Positions 23,201-31,200 of a stretch of DNA of 44,093 nucleotides are shown in pieces. Each line of letters starts with the position of its first letter. The first letter of the stretch is position 1. Made by a program: the position numbers and the translations under genes. Source of the stretch: DYIB01 sp049320945 (GTDB taxonomy: Bacteria; Pseudomonadota; Gammaproteobacteria; Burkholderiales; Rhodocyclaceae); assembly GCA_049320945.1 (NCBI GenBank), contig JBMOQT010000318.1, forward strand, positions 1-44,093, in the 5' to 3' direction. The notes under the pieces are model-generated. The model saw nothing but the letters and a program-made list of their open reading frames with translations. It ran no database searches and had not been told where the DNA came from.

Positions 23201-24319
23201 TCACCGGCCATGCTCCTCCAGGTGCGGCTCCACGATGCGCCGCAGGAATTCATGGAAGTGCTGCATGCCGTCTTCCAGGGGTGACTGGTAGGGACCGGCC
23301 TCGCTCACCCCCTGCTGCAGCAAGGCGCGACGGCCGCGTTCGATACGCCGGCAGATCAGGTCGTCCTCGACCGCGGTCTCCAGATAGGCGGCCTGCTCCG
23401 CTTCCACGAACTCGCGCTCGAACAGGCAGATGTCCTCGGGGTAGTAGAACTCGATGACGTTGGCCGTGCTGCTCACCGAGCGCGGCACGACGGTGCTTAC
23501 CACCAGGGCGTGAGGATAGATCTCTATCATCACATTGGGGTAATAGACGAGCCAGATGGCGCCGAACTGGGGCAGCTCGCCCTGGCAATAGTCCAGCACC
23601 GCCTTGTGCCAGCGCTGGTAGACCGGCGTCGCCGGGCGCTGCAGGCCCTGATTGATGCCCACCGTCTGCACCGAATACCAGTCGCCGAATTCCAGCTCCA
23701 GGTCGTCGCACGTGACGAAATTGCCCAGTCCGGGGTGGAAGGGCGCCACATGGTAGTCCTCGAGATATACCTCGACGAAGGTCTTCCAGTTGACCGGGTA
23801 TTCGTCGATCACCACCCGGTCCAGCATGTAGCCGGAGAAATCGAAACAGTCCCTGTCCTTGAGCGCCTCCAGGTCCCGCGCGACGTCCCTCGAGCCGGCG
23901 AACAGCAGGCCGTTCCAGCGCTGCAGAGGCGTCTTGGCCAGGTGAAGACAAGGGTTTTCGGGAAAACGCGGCGCCCCCAGAAGCTTGCCTCCGGTATCGT
24001 AAGTCCAGCGGTGAATGGGGCAGACGATATTCTGGGCGTTGCCGCGCCCCTCCAGCATGATGGCCTGGCGATGGCGGCAGACATTGGACAGGAGCTCCAC
24101 GCCCCGGCTGTTGCGCACCAGCATCTTGGCGTGGTCCATCCACGCCAGGGTGTGATAGTCGCCCTCGTTGGGTACCATCGCCTCGTGCCCCACGTAGCCC
24201 GGCCCCTCGTCGAACAGCAGGCGCCTCTCCCAGGCGAAGACCCGTTCGTCGAAATACCAGGACACGGGCAGCTGCGAGGCGGCAGGTGCCAGTTGTTCGG
24301 GCGATGCGAGTTCGGACAT
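23201..24319 (-). CDS. Rieske non-haem iron oxygenase, alpha-subunit family
   Basis: This 372-residue protein has an N-terminal Rieske domain with the cluster ligands Cys81, His83, Cys100 and His103 (CRH...CPIH). Its C-terminal catalytic domain carries the mononuclear iron motif EDYHVAPFH (His190, His195). This is the organisation of ring-hydroxylating and demethylating oxygenases and of choline- or carnitine-type monooxygenases. GGGAG lies shortly before the ATG at 24319. No reductase, ferredoxin or beta subunit is nearby, so electrons must come from elsewhere. The substrate cannot be deduced. It is divergent from xseB across a 116-base gap. Confidence 0.85.
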   Translation of the reverse strand: MSELASPEQLAPAASQLPVSWYFDERVFAWERRLLFDEGPGYVGHEAMVPNEGDYHTLAWMDHAKMLVRNSRGVELLSNVCRHRQAIMLEGRGNAQNIVCPIHRWTYDTGGKLLGAPRFPENPCLHLAKTPLQRWNGLLFAGSRDVARDLEALKDRDCFDFSGYMLDRVVIDEYPVNWKTFVEVYLEDYHVAPFHPGLGNFVTCDDLELEFGDWYSVQTVGINQGLQRPATPVYQRWHKAVLDYCQGELPQFGAIWLVYYPNVMIEIYPHALVVSTVVPRSVSSTANVIEFYYPEDICLFEREFVEAEQAAYLETAVEDDLICRRIERGRRALLQQGVSEAGPYQSPLEDGMQHFHEFLRRIVEPHLEEHGR

Positions 24320-24363
24320 GCCCACTCCCAAGAGCTGAAGAGGCAAATGACGAAAAACAAAAA

Positions 24364-24411
24364 AGTATAACGTAAGGCGGTTTGACCAAAGCGCGCCGCT
24401 TAGGCTATTTT
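24364..24411. promoter_or_regulatory. Candidate divergent promoters, Rieske gene / xseB-ispA-dxs
   Basis: Plus strand: TTGACC (24382-24387), then 18 bases, then TATTTT (24406-24411), giving a start near 24418 and a short leader for xseB. Minus strand: the -10 TATACT (24369 to 24364) without a good -35, giving a leader of about 38 nt for the oxygenase gene. The minus -10 lies just outside the plus -35, so the two would compete. Confidence 0.4.
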
Positions 24412-24435
24412 TATGGTTTCTCTTGCCGCCGCCCC

Positions 24436-24684
24436 ATGAGCAATACCGAGACAAATCATGCGCCCAAATCATTCGAGGAGGCGCTCGCCGAACTGGAATC
24501 CATCGTGCAGGACATGGAGTCGGGCAAGTTGTCCCTGGAGGAATCGCTCACCGCCTACCAGCGGGGGGCTGGGCTGCTCAAGTATTGCCAGGGCGCGCTG
24601 GCGGCCGCCGAACAGAAAATCCAGGTTTTGGAGGCAGGCGAGTTGCGGGAGTTCCCGGCCAACGGCGGTGCCTGCGACACATAA
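24436..24684 (+). CDS. xseB: Exodeoxyribonuclease VII small subunit
   Basis: XseB binds XseA to form exonuclease VII, which degrades single-stranded DNA. The 82-residue helical protein shows the family pattern SFEEALAELESIVQDMESGKLSLEESLTAYQRG (about residues 12-44). The ATG at 24436 gives the usual length. Its stop overlaps the ispA start by one base (TAATG). The order xseB-ispA-dxs is common in proteobacteria. Confidence 0.93.
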   Translation: MSNTETNHAPKSFEEALAELESIVQDMESGKLSLEESLTAYQRGAGLLKYCQGALAAAEQKIQVLEAGELREFPANGGACDT

Positions 24685-25580
24685 TGACCGGTTCCGATTT
24701 TGCGGCCTGGATGGCCGCCATCCAAGAGCGCACCGAAGCGGCTCTCGCCCGATTTCTTCCCGAACCCGGCATCGCCCCGCAACGGCTGCATGAGGCGATG
24801 CGCTATGCCGTCCTCGGCGGCGGCAAGCGTGTTCGCCCCCTGTTGTGCCATGGGGCGGGGGTGCTGACCGGTGCCGCCCCCCAGCGCCTCGACGTGGCGG
24901 CGTGCGCCGTCGAGATGATTCATGCCTACTCCCTGGTGCATGACGACCTGCCCTGCATGGACGACGATACGCTGCGCCGGGGCAAGCCCACCTGCCACGT
25001 GGAGTTCGATGAAGCCACCGCCTTGCTGGTGGGCGACAGCCTGCAGTCCCAGGCCTTCCTGCTGCTCGGCGAGCACCGCATTTGCGACGACCCGGCACGG
25101 CAGCTGGAGGCGGTGAGGATACTCGCCCAGGCCTCGGGCTCCCGTGGCATGGCCGGCGGACAGGCGATGGACATCGCCGGCACCGGTAAGAATCTGTCGC
25201 TCCAGGAACTGGAGCTGATGCACATCCACAAGACCGGCGCCCTGATACGGGCCGCCGTTCTCCTGGGCACCTATTGCGGCACCCCCTTGGGCCGGGACGA
25301 AACCGAGCAGTTGGACCATTTCGCCAAGTGCGCGGGCCTGCTGTTCCAGGTGGTGGACGACATCCTGGACGAGTCCGCCAGCACGGCGACCCTGGGCAAG
25401 ACCGCCGGCAAGGACGCCGCCCAGAACAAGGCCACTTACGTCAGCCTGCTGGGCATCGCCCGGGCCCGAGAGCTGGCCGACGAGCTGCGTGAGCGTGCCG
25501 AGGCGGCGCTGGCTCCCTTCGGCGACAGCGGCCGCCGGCTGCGCGAGCTCACGCGCTTCATCGTGACGCGCAAGTTCTGA
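24684..25580 (+). CDS. ispA: Farnesyl diphosphate synthase (geranyltranstransferase)
   Basis: IspA condenses DMAPP and GPP with IPP to make FPP. The 298-residue protein has GGGKRVRP (about 45-52), the first aspartate-rich motif DDLPCMDDD (87-95), the second motif DDILDE and the basic C-terminal end RKF. The start is set by the TAATG coupling with xseB. dxs follows after 25 bases, so the MEP entry enzyme and the prenyl elongation enzyme are cotranscribed. Other polyprenyl synthases are less likely, given the length and xseB-dxs context. Confidence 0.94.
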   Translation: MTGSDFAAWMAAIQERTEAALARFLPEPGIAPQRLHEAMRYAVLGGGKRVRPLLCHGAGVLTGAAPQRLDVAACAVEMIHAYSLVHDDLPCMDDDTLRRGKPTCHVEFDEATALLVGDSLQSQAFLLLGEHRICDDPARQLEAVRILAQASGSRGMAGGQAMDIAGTGKNLSLQELELMHIHKTGALIRAAVLLGTYCGTPLGRDETEQLDHFAKCAGLLFQVVDDILDESASTATLGKTAGKDAAQNKATYVSLLGIARARELADELRERAEAALAPFGDSGRRLRELTRFIVTRKF

Positions 25581-25605
25581 ACCGCCAATCCCTTCGGCTC
25601 ATACC

Positions 25606-27459
25606 ATGTCGTCGTATCCCCTACTGGAAAGCGTCAACGACCCCTCCGATCTGCGCAAGCTGGAGCGCAAGCTGCTGCCCGAGCTCGCCGCGGAGCTGCG
25701 CGCTTACCTGCTCGATTCGGTCTCCAAAACCGGCGGCCACTTGTCATCGAACCTGGGCACGGTGGAGCTCACCATCGCCCTGCACTACGTCTTCAACACG
25801 CCCTACGACCGGCTGATATGGGACGTGGGCCATCAGACCTATGGCCACAAGGTGCTCACCGGGCGGCGTGAGGGCATGGCACGGCTGCGCATGCATGGGG
25901 GCATTTCCGGCTTCCCCCGGCGCAGCGAGAGCGTGTATGACGTGTTCGGCGCCGGTCACTCCAGCACTTCCATTTCCGCCGCCCTGGGCATGGCCATCGC
26001 CGCGCGCCAGCGCGGCGAGCAGCGCAAGGTGATCGCCGTCATCGGCGACGGCGCCATGACCGCCGGCATGGCGTTCGAGGCGCTCAACAACGCGGGCGTG
26101 GCCGATGCCGACCTGCTGGTGATCCTCAACGACAATGACATGTCGATCTCGCCGCCGGTGGGCGCGCTCAACAAGTACCTGGCGCGCCTGCTGTCGGGCC
26201 GCACCTTCAACGCCGCGCGCAAGGCCGGCGAAAAGGTGCTGGGCGTGGTGCCGCCCATGCTGGAATTCGCCCGTCGCGCCGAGGAGCACGTGAAGGGCAT
26301 GATCACCCCCGGCACCCTGTTCGAGGAATTCGGCTTCAATTACATCGGCCCCATCGATGGCCACGACCTGGACTCCCTCATCCCCACCCTGAAGAACATC
26401 TCGGAGCTGAAGGGTCCCCAGTTCCTGCACGTCATCACCAAGAAGGGCCAGGGCTACAAGCTGGCCGAGGCCGACCCGGTGCTCTACCACGGCGTATCCA
26501 AGTTCGACCACAGCGCCGGCATCCAGGCGGGCAAGGCGGGCGGCAAGCTCACCTACACTCAGGTGTTCGGCGACTGGCTGTGCGACATGGCGGCCCGGGA
26601 CGTGCGCCTCATCGGCATCACCCCCGCCATGCGCGAGGGCTCCGGCCTGGTGCGCTTCGCCGAGCAGTTTCCCGAGCGCTACTTCGACGTGGGCATTGCC
26701 GAACAGCATGCCGTGACCTTTGCCGGAGGGCTTGCCTGTGAGGGCCTGAAGCCGGTGGTGGCGATCTATTCCACCTTCCTGCAGCGCGCCTACGATCAGG
26801 TGATTCACGATATCTGCCTGCAGAACCTGCCCGTGCTGTTCGCCATCGACCGGGGCGGACTGGTCGGCGCCGACGGCGCCACCCATCACGGCGCCTTCGA
26901 CCTGTCGTATCTCACCTGCATCCCCAACATCACGGTGATGGCGCCGGCCGACGAGAACGAGTGCCGGCAGATGCTGTATACGGCCTTCCAGCTCGATGCG
27001 CCCACGGCCGTGCGCTACCCGCGGGGCACCGGCCCCGGGGTGACACCGAGCAAGGAGATGCAGGCCCTGCCCGTGGGCAAGGGCGAAGTGCGCCGCCGCG
27101 GCCGCAAGGTCGCCTTGCTGGCCTTTGGCGCCATGCTCGCTTCCGCTCTGGAGGCCGGCGAGGAACTGGACGCCACCGTGGCCAACATGCGCTTCGTCAA
27201 ACCCCTGGACCGGGAGCTCATCGCCGACCTGGCCGCCACCCACGAGTTCCTGGTGAGCATCGAGGAAAACGCGGTCATCGGCGGCGCAGGCTCGGAGGTG
27301 GCCCGGGCGCTGGAAGAACTGGCACCGGGAAAGCGGCTGCTGCGCCTGGGGCTGCCGGACCATTTCGTCGATCACGGCGACACCGCCCTGCTGCTGGCGG
27401 AACTGGGACTGGATCGGGCGGGGATCGTGGCGCGGGTCAGGCAGGCAATAGTTGAGTAA
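25606..27459 (+). CDS. dxs: 1-deoxy-D-xylulose-5-phosphate synthase
   Basis: DXS uses thiamine diphosphate to join pyruvate and glyceraldehyde 3-phosphate, the first step of the MEP pathway. The 617-residue protein is complete. It has SKTGGHLSSNLGTVELT at the N-terminus, the ThDP motif GDGAMTAGMAFEALNNAG with NDNDMSI, the middle domain with YFDVGIAEQHAVTFAGG (catalytic Glu) and the transketolase C domain. It is third in xseB-ispA-dxs and lies just upstream of folE2, whose own promoter seems to begin near the dxs stop codon. Confidence 0.96.
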   Translation: MSSYPLLESVNDPSDLRKLERKLLPELAAELRAYLLDSVSKTGGHLSSNLGTVELTIALHYVFNTPYDRLIWDVGHQTYGHKVLTGRREGMARLRMHGGISGFPRRSESVYDVFGAGHSSTSISAALGMAIAARQRGEQRKVIAVIGDGAMTAGMAFEALNNAGVADADLLVILNDNDMSISPPVGALNKYLARLLSGRTFNAARKAGEKVLGVVPPMLEFARRAEEHVKGMITPGTLFEEFGFNYIGPIDGHDLDSLIPTLKNISELKGPQFLHVITKKGQGYKLAEADPVLYHGVSKFDHSAGIQAGKAGGKLTYTQVFGDWLCDMAARDVRLIGITPAMREGSGLVRFAEQFPERYFDVGIAEQHAVTFAGGLACEGLKPVVAIYSTFLQRAYDQVIHDICLQNLPVLFAIDRGGLVGADGATHHGAFDLSYLTCIPNITVMAPADENECRQMLYTAFQLDAPTAVRYPRGTGPGVTPSKEMQALPVGKGEVRRRGRKVALLAFGAMLASALEAGEELDATVANMRFVKPLDRELIADLAATHEFLVSIEENAVIGGAGSEVARALEELAPGKRLLRLGLPDHFVDHGDTALLLAELGLDRAGIVARVRQAIVE

Positions 27460-27480
27460 AATTGTCAGGAATGCTAGAAT
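27452..27480 (+). promoter_or_regulatory. Candidate sigma-70 promoter of folE2
   Basis: TTGAGT (27452-27457), 17 bases, TAGAAT (27475-27480). The -35 overlaps the dxs stop codon. The predicted start near 27487 falls inside an inverted repeat, GGAATGCT (27468-27475) and AGCATTCC (27485-27492), which overlaps the -10. The repeat could be an operator. Leader to folE2: about 50 nt. Confidence 0.4.
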
Positions 27481-27536
27481 CGCCAGCATTCCAAGCTTAA
27501 ATATTTGCTGCCTCACCCCTACCTCGACAGAGACTT

Positions 27537-28343
27537 ATGAATCAGCGGGACCCTATGACCATACCGGACGTACAGAATTTCGCCGACAAGCGGCAGCTCG
27601 CCATCAACAAGGTGGGGATCAAGTCGATCCGCCATCCGGTGCGCGTCATGGACAAGAGCGGCGGCGTGCAGCACACCATCGCCCAGTTCAACATGTATGT
27701 GGGCCTGCCCCATAACTTCAAAGGCACCCACATGTCCCGCTTCGTGGAGATCCTGAACTCCCAGGAACGGGAGATCTCGGTGGAGTCCTTCGAGTCCATC
27801 CTGCGCGAGATGGTGCGCCGGCTGGAAGCGGAGACCGGCCATATCGAGATGACCTTCCCCTACTTCATCGCCAAGAAGGCGCCGATCTCCAAGGTGGAGA
27901 GCCTGATGGACTACGACGTCACCTTCATCGGCGAAATCCAGGAGGGCGGCAAGTACGTTTTCATCATGAAGGTGGTGGTGCCGGTCACCAGCCTGTGCCC
28001 GTGCTCCAAGAAGATCTCGGAGCGCGGCGCCCACAATCAGCGCTCCCACGTGACGGTGACGGCGCGCACCTCGGATATGGTGTGGATCGAGGAAATCGTG
28101 CAGATGGTGGAAAGCCAGGCCTCCTGCGAGCTCTACGGCCTGCTCAAGCGTACCGACGAGAAATACGTCACCGAGCGCGCCTACGACAACCCCAAGTTCG
28201 TGGAGGACATGGTGCGCGACATCGCCGCCATGCTGAATGCCTGCGAGCGCGTCGAGGCCTACACCGTGGAATCGGAGAACTTCGAATCCATCCACAACCA
28301 CTCGGCCTACGCCCTGATCGAGCGCGACAAGACCCGCGCCTAG
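27537..28343 (+). CDS. folE2: GTP cyclohydrolase FolE2 (type IB)
   Basis: FolE2 converts GTP to dihydroneopterin triphosphate, the entry to folate (and pre-queuosine) synthesis, with a metal centre less strictly dependent on zinc than FolE. The 268-residue protein has the family N-terminus TIPDVQ, then GTHMSRFVEILN, and the metal/active-site stretch SLCPCSKKISERGAHNQRS (Cys154, Cys156), followed by a conserved EDMVRDIA segment. ATG 27555 is a possible shorter start. Its stop shares the sequence CTAG with the stop of the convergent histidine kinase. No Zur box was recognised. Confidence 0.94.
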   Translation: MNQRDPMTIPDVQNFADKRQLAINKVGIKSIRHPVRVMDKSGGVQHTIAQFNMYVGLPHNFKGTHMSRFVEILNSQEREISVESFESILREMVRRLEAETGHIEMTFPYFIAKKAPISKVESLMDYDVTFIGEIQEGGKYVFIMKVVVPVTSLCPCSKKISERGAHNQRSHVTVTARTSDMVWIEEIVQMVESQASCELYGLLKRTDEKYVTERAYDNPKFVEDMVRDIAAMLNACERVEAYTVESENFESIHNHSAYALIERDKTRA

Positions 28344-29638
28344 CTCTGCGGCAGCTCTTCCTGGTGCACCGGCAGCCACACGCGGAACGTGGCGCCCCGC
28401 CCCGGCTCACTGTCCACTTCGATGCGGCCGCCGTGCTTCTGCACGATATTGTAGGAAACCGATAGGCCGAGCCCCGTGCCCTTGCCTACCGGCTTGGTGG
28501 TGAAGAAGGGATCGAAGATGCGCGTCAGGTTCTCCGGCGCGATACCCGCGCCGGTGTCCGTCACCGCCACCCACACCCAGCCATCCTCGGCGCCGGTGCG
28601 TATGGTGATCTTGCCGAACTCCGAGATCGCCTGGGCGGCGTTCACCAGCAGGTTCATGAACACCTGGTTGAGCTGGGACGGCACGCATTCCACTTCGGGC
28701 AGCCCGCCATACTCCCTCACCACTTGGGCCCTGTACTTGAGTTCGTTCCATACCACGTTCAGGGTGCTGTCCAGGCACTTGTGAAGATCGGCCCACTGCT
28801 TGTCCGACTCGCCGACGCGGGAGAAATCCTTGAGGTCCTGAACGATCTTCTTCACCCGGTCCAGCCCCTCCCGGCTCTCGGTGATGAGCTGGCGCACGTC
28901 CTCCTTGAGGAATTCCAGGTCGATCTCCCGCTTGAGGGCCGCGATGCGTCCGACCTCCGGCTGCGCCATCGCCCCCTCGGCCTCCTCGTAGGCCGCGATC
29001 AGCCGCGTAAGATCACCCACGTAGTTGCCCAGGCTGCCGATGTTGGAATTGACGAAGCCGATGGGATTGTTGATCTCGTGGGCGACGCCGGCCGCCAGCT
29101 GGCCGATGGAAGCCAGCTTTTCCGACTGTAGCAATTGGTGGTGAGCCTCTTCCAGCTTCTTGATGAGCCGGCGCTGGGCTTCCTTCTCCGCCTCCAGTTC
29201 CTCTATGGCGCTCTTGAGCCGTCCCTGATAGACCGCCGTGTCCGTATAGTCGAACAAGGTGACGCAGACGAAATCCACGTTGCCGTCGTCGCCCTTCACG
29301 GGCAGGAAGGTGCAGTTCTGCCGCATGCAGTCTATGCCGCCCGTGATGGGACGGTTGTGGTCGAAGCGGAACAGAAAGGGCCGCTGCTCCCAGGAGGTGA
29401 AGGAATAATTCTTCAGCACGAACACATTGTCGATCTTCTTTTCCAGCCACTTGCGCGGCAGCTCGGGGAAGACATCGAACAGGTTGCGGCCAATCATCTC
29501 TTCCGCGACGCGCCCGCTGTGCAGGGCCATGAACCGGTTCCACAGCACCACCCGCTTGCCGCGGTCCACGGCGAAGATTCCGACCTCGATGCGATCCACG
29601 ACGAAATCGGGCAGATGCAGTCCTTCCGCCACGATCAT
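28340..29638 (-). CDS. PAS-domain histidine kinase (cytoplasmic)
   Basis: This is a soluble sensor kinase of 432 residues with no membrane helix. A PAS domain covers about residues 10-132, a coiled coil about 138-172, and the HisKA dimerisation domain has phospho-acceptor His187 in AAGVAHEINNPIGF. The HATPase domain shows NLLVNAAQAI (N box), DTGAGI (G1), FDPFFTTK (F box) and GKGTGLGLSV (G2). It follows the CheC-like gene by two bases and is the last gene of a receiver-phosphatase-kinase unit. The PAS ligand is unknown; three cysteines in the PAS region (104, 109, 125) could bind a cofactor, but no known motif was recognised. Confidence 0.88.
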   Translation of the reverse strand: MIVAEGLHLPDFVVDRIEVGIFAVDRGKRVVLWNRFMALHSGRVAEEMIGRNLFDVFPELPRKWLEKKIDNVFVLKNYSFTSWEQRPFLFRFDHNRPITGGIDCMRQNCTFLPVKGDDGNVDFVCVTLFDYTDTAVYQGRLKSAIEELEAEKEAQRRLIKKLEEAHHQLLQSEKLASIGQLAAGVAHEINNPIGFVNSNIGSLGNYVGDLTRLIAAYEEAEGAMAQPEVGRIAALKREIDLEFLKEDVRQLITESREGLDRVKKIVQDLKDFSRVGESDKQWADLHKCLDSTLNVVWNELKYRAQVVREYGGLPEVECVPSQLNQVFMNLLVNAAQAISEFGKITIRTGAEDGWVWVAVTDTGAGIAPENLTRIFDPFFTTKPVGKGTGLGLSVSYNIVQKHGGRIEVDSEPGRGATFRVWLPVHQEELPQS

Positions 29639-29640
29639 GG

Positions 29641-30255
29641 TCAGTAGCTCCCCAGGAAGCGGTCGACGGCGGCGCCTATGGCGGCGATTTCTTCTTCCGG
29701 CATGAGCATGATCAGGTGGCAGGCGAAGCTGCGGCGCTCCAGGCGGAAATTCACTTCCATGAACAGGGCGCAGGCCGAGCGCATTTCTTCACCGCGCACC
29801 ACGGCGGCCGGCGGCACCCGGTCGGCGGCCATGGAAGGGGCGGAGAACCCCACATTGGTCTTCAGCTGTTCGGCTATGCTGCCAAGACAGGCACCCACCA
29901 GCACATTGGTCACGTCCAGCAGCAGTTCGTGCTCCGTGGCCGGATCGGGGGCGGCGTCATAGCCCATCAGCTCCGCCAGCTCGCGGCAGCCTTCCTGGCC
30001 GTAAATCACCAGGGCCTCGCCGCGCAGATGGCCGTGAAAGGCCTGGCGTACGGCGGACACCTCGTCCGTCCCACCCACCACCGCCTGGATCGTCTGGCCG
30101 ATCTGGTCGGGCCGCACGGTGAGAATGCGCGGAATGGAAAGATGAACGAATTCGTTGAGGATTTGCGCAATGGAGGCCCCGGCCATGCCCATGCCGATGT
30201 TGGCGACCTCTTGCAGCGCATCGCGCTGGTCGGGGCCCAGCAGCTCGGCGGTCAT
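29641..30255 (-). CDS. CheC-like phosphatase / chemotaxis protein
   Basis: This is a 204-residue protein with two CheC signature helices: QEVANIGMGMAGASIAQIL near the N-terminus (Glu16, Asn19) and ELLLDVTNVLVGACLGSIAEQL in the middle, each with the acidic-x-x-Asn pattern used to dephosphorylate CheY-like receivers. It overlaps the preceding receiver gene by four bases (ATGA). The direct inference is that it dephosphorylates that receiver. CheC proteins are best known from Firmicutes and archaea. No flagellar or chemoreceptor genes are in this window. Confidence 0.82.
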   Translation of the reverse strand: MTAELLGPDQRDALQEVANIGMGMAGASIAQILNEFVHLSIPRILTVRPDQIGQTIQAVVGGTDEVSAVRQAFHGHLRGEALVIYGQEGCRELAELMGYDAAPDPATEHELLLDVTNVLVGACLGSIAEQLKTNVGFSAPSMAADRVPPAAVVRGEEMRSACALFMEVNFRLERRSFACHLIMLMPEEEIAAIGAAVDRFLGSY

Positions 30256-30620
30256 ACGAAGATCCCGTAGTCCCGCAGCACGGCCGCGACCCGGTCGGCA
30301 TCCACCGGCTTCTTGATGAAGGCAATCGCTCCCAGCTGCTTCACCCGCTCCTGGGCACCCGGCTGCACGTCGGCGGAGACCACGATCACCAGGCAGTTGA
30401 GGTCCTCCTTGCGCAGGGTCTCGAGCACCTGGTAGCCGTCCATCTCGGGCATGGTCAAATCGAGGAACATCACATCGACCCTGCCTGCCCGATAGGCGGC
30501 CAGGGCCTCGATGCCGTTGCCGGCCTGGGAAATCGAGACATCCCAATCGGACGGCAGCGCCCTCACCAGCATCTTGCGCGCCATCGGCGAATCGTCCACC
30601 ACCAGAACCGAAACCGTCAT
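30252..30620 (-). CDS. Single-domain response regulator (CheY-like)
   Basis: This is a 122-residue stand-alone receiver domain. The phospho-acceptor is Asp54 in MFLDLTMPEMDG; the acidic pair is Asp9-Asp10, the switch residue Ser82 and the conserved Lys103. There is no output domain, so it must act through protein contacts or pass phosphate on. It is first in the operon, followed by a CheC-like phosphatase (4-base overlap) and a PAS kinase. The upstream gap to the rplS terminator (30621-30698) should contain its promoter, but no clear -35/-10 pair was seen. Confidence 0.9.
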   Translation of the reverse strand: MTVSVLVVDDSPMARKMLVRALPSDWDVSISQAGNGIEALAAYRAGRVDVMFLDLTMPEMDGYQVLETLRKEDLNCLVIVVSADVQPGAQERVKQLGAIAFIKKPVDADRVAAVLRDYGIFV

Positions 30621-30698
30621 GCCGTCCCCTCTGATTCCCGGATTCGCTGCCCTGTTTAGCGTGTTAACGGCGACCGGTCGTGGTTCTTGAGGACGCGC

Positions 30699-30736
30699 AA
30701 AAAGCAGACGGGGCGCCGCGGCGCCCCGTCTGCTTT
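30699..30736 (-). terminator. Rho-independent terminator after rplS
   Basis: A perfect 36-base palindrome spans 30701-30736 (arms AAAGCAGACGGGGCGCCG and its complement) and is followed on the minus strand by five T residues in total. It lies 17 bases after the rplS stop and separates the ribosomal operon from the receiver gene downstream. Confidence 0.85.
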
Positions 30737-30752
30737 ACCCATCCCCCAAGGC

Positions 30753-31124
30753 TTACTGGCCTTCGCCCCTGCTTTCCAGCTTCTCGCGAATGCGCGCCGA
30801 CTTGCCGGAACGGCTCCGCAGATAGTAGAGCTTGGCGCGGCGTACATCGCCCCGGCGCTTCACCTCGATGCTGGCGATGAGCGGCGAGTAGGTCTGGAAA
30901 GTACGCTCCACACCCTCCCCGGAAGAAATCTTGCGCACGATGAAGGAGGAATTGAGCCCGCGGTTGCGCTTGGCGATCACCACGCCCTCATAGGCCTGCA
31001 CACGCTTGCGATCGCCCTCGACCACGTTCACGTTCACCACCACGGTGTCGCCCGGCGCGAAGTCGGGAATGGTCTTGCCCAGGCGGGCGATTTCTTCTTG
31101 TTCCAGTTGCTGGATCAGGTTCAT
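30753..31124 (-). CDS. rplS: 50S ribosomal protein L19
   Basis: L19 sits at the 30S-50S interface. The 123-residue protein shows the usual stretches IPDFAPGDTVVVNVNVVEG, RVQAYEGVVIAKRNRGLNSSFIVRKIS and RAKLYYLRSRSGKSARI. The ATG at 31124 has GGAG upstream. It is the last gene of rpsP-rimM-trmD-rplS; trmD ends 76 bases before it and a strong terminator follows. Confidence 0.97.
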   Translation of the reverse strand: MNLIQQLEQEEIARLGKTIPDFAPGDTVVVNVNVVEGDRKRVQAYEGVVIAKRNRGLNSSFIVRKISSGEGVERTFQTYSPLIASIEVKRRGDVRRAKLYYLRSRSGKSARIREKLESRGEGQ

Positions 31125-31200
31125 TTCGGTAACTCCGCAAAAGTCATGGCCTTTGGCCTTCCGTCCAGAGCAGGCGACCGCCTGTTGGACGCGTTTGTCG

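Noticed and set aside
27468..27492. Inverted repeat after dxs as a terminator.
   Set aside because: No T tract follows, and the repeat overlaps a plausible promoter for folE2.
25744..27516. Very long open frame opposite dxs (590 codons), and a similar one opposite leuA (36130-37788).
   Set aside because: These are mirror frames of GC-rich genes. Their translations are rich in His, Gly, Arg and Gln with no domain, and the genes on the other strand are unmistakable.
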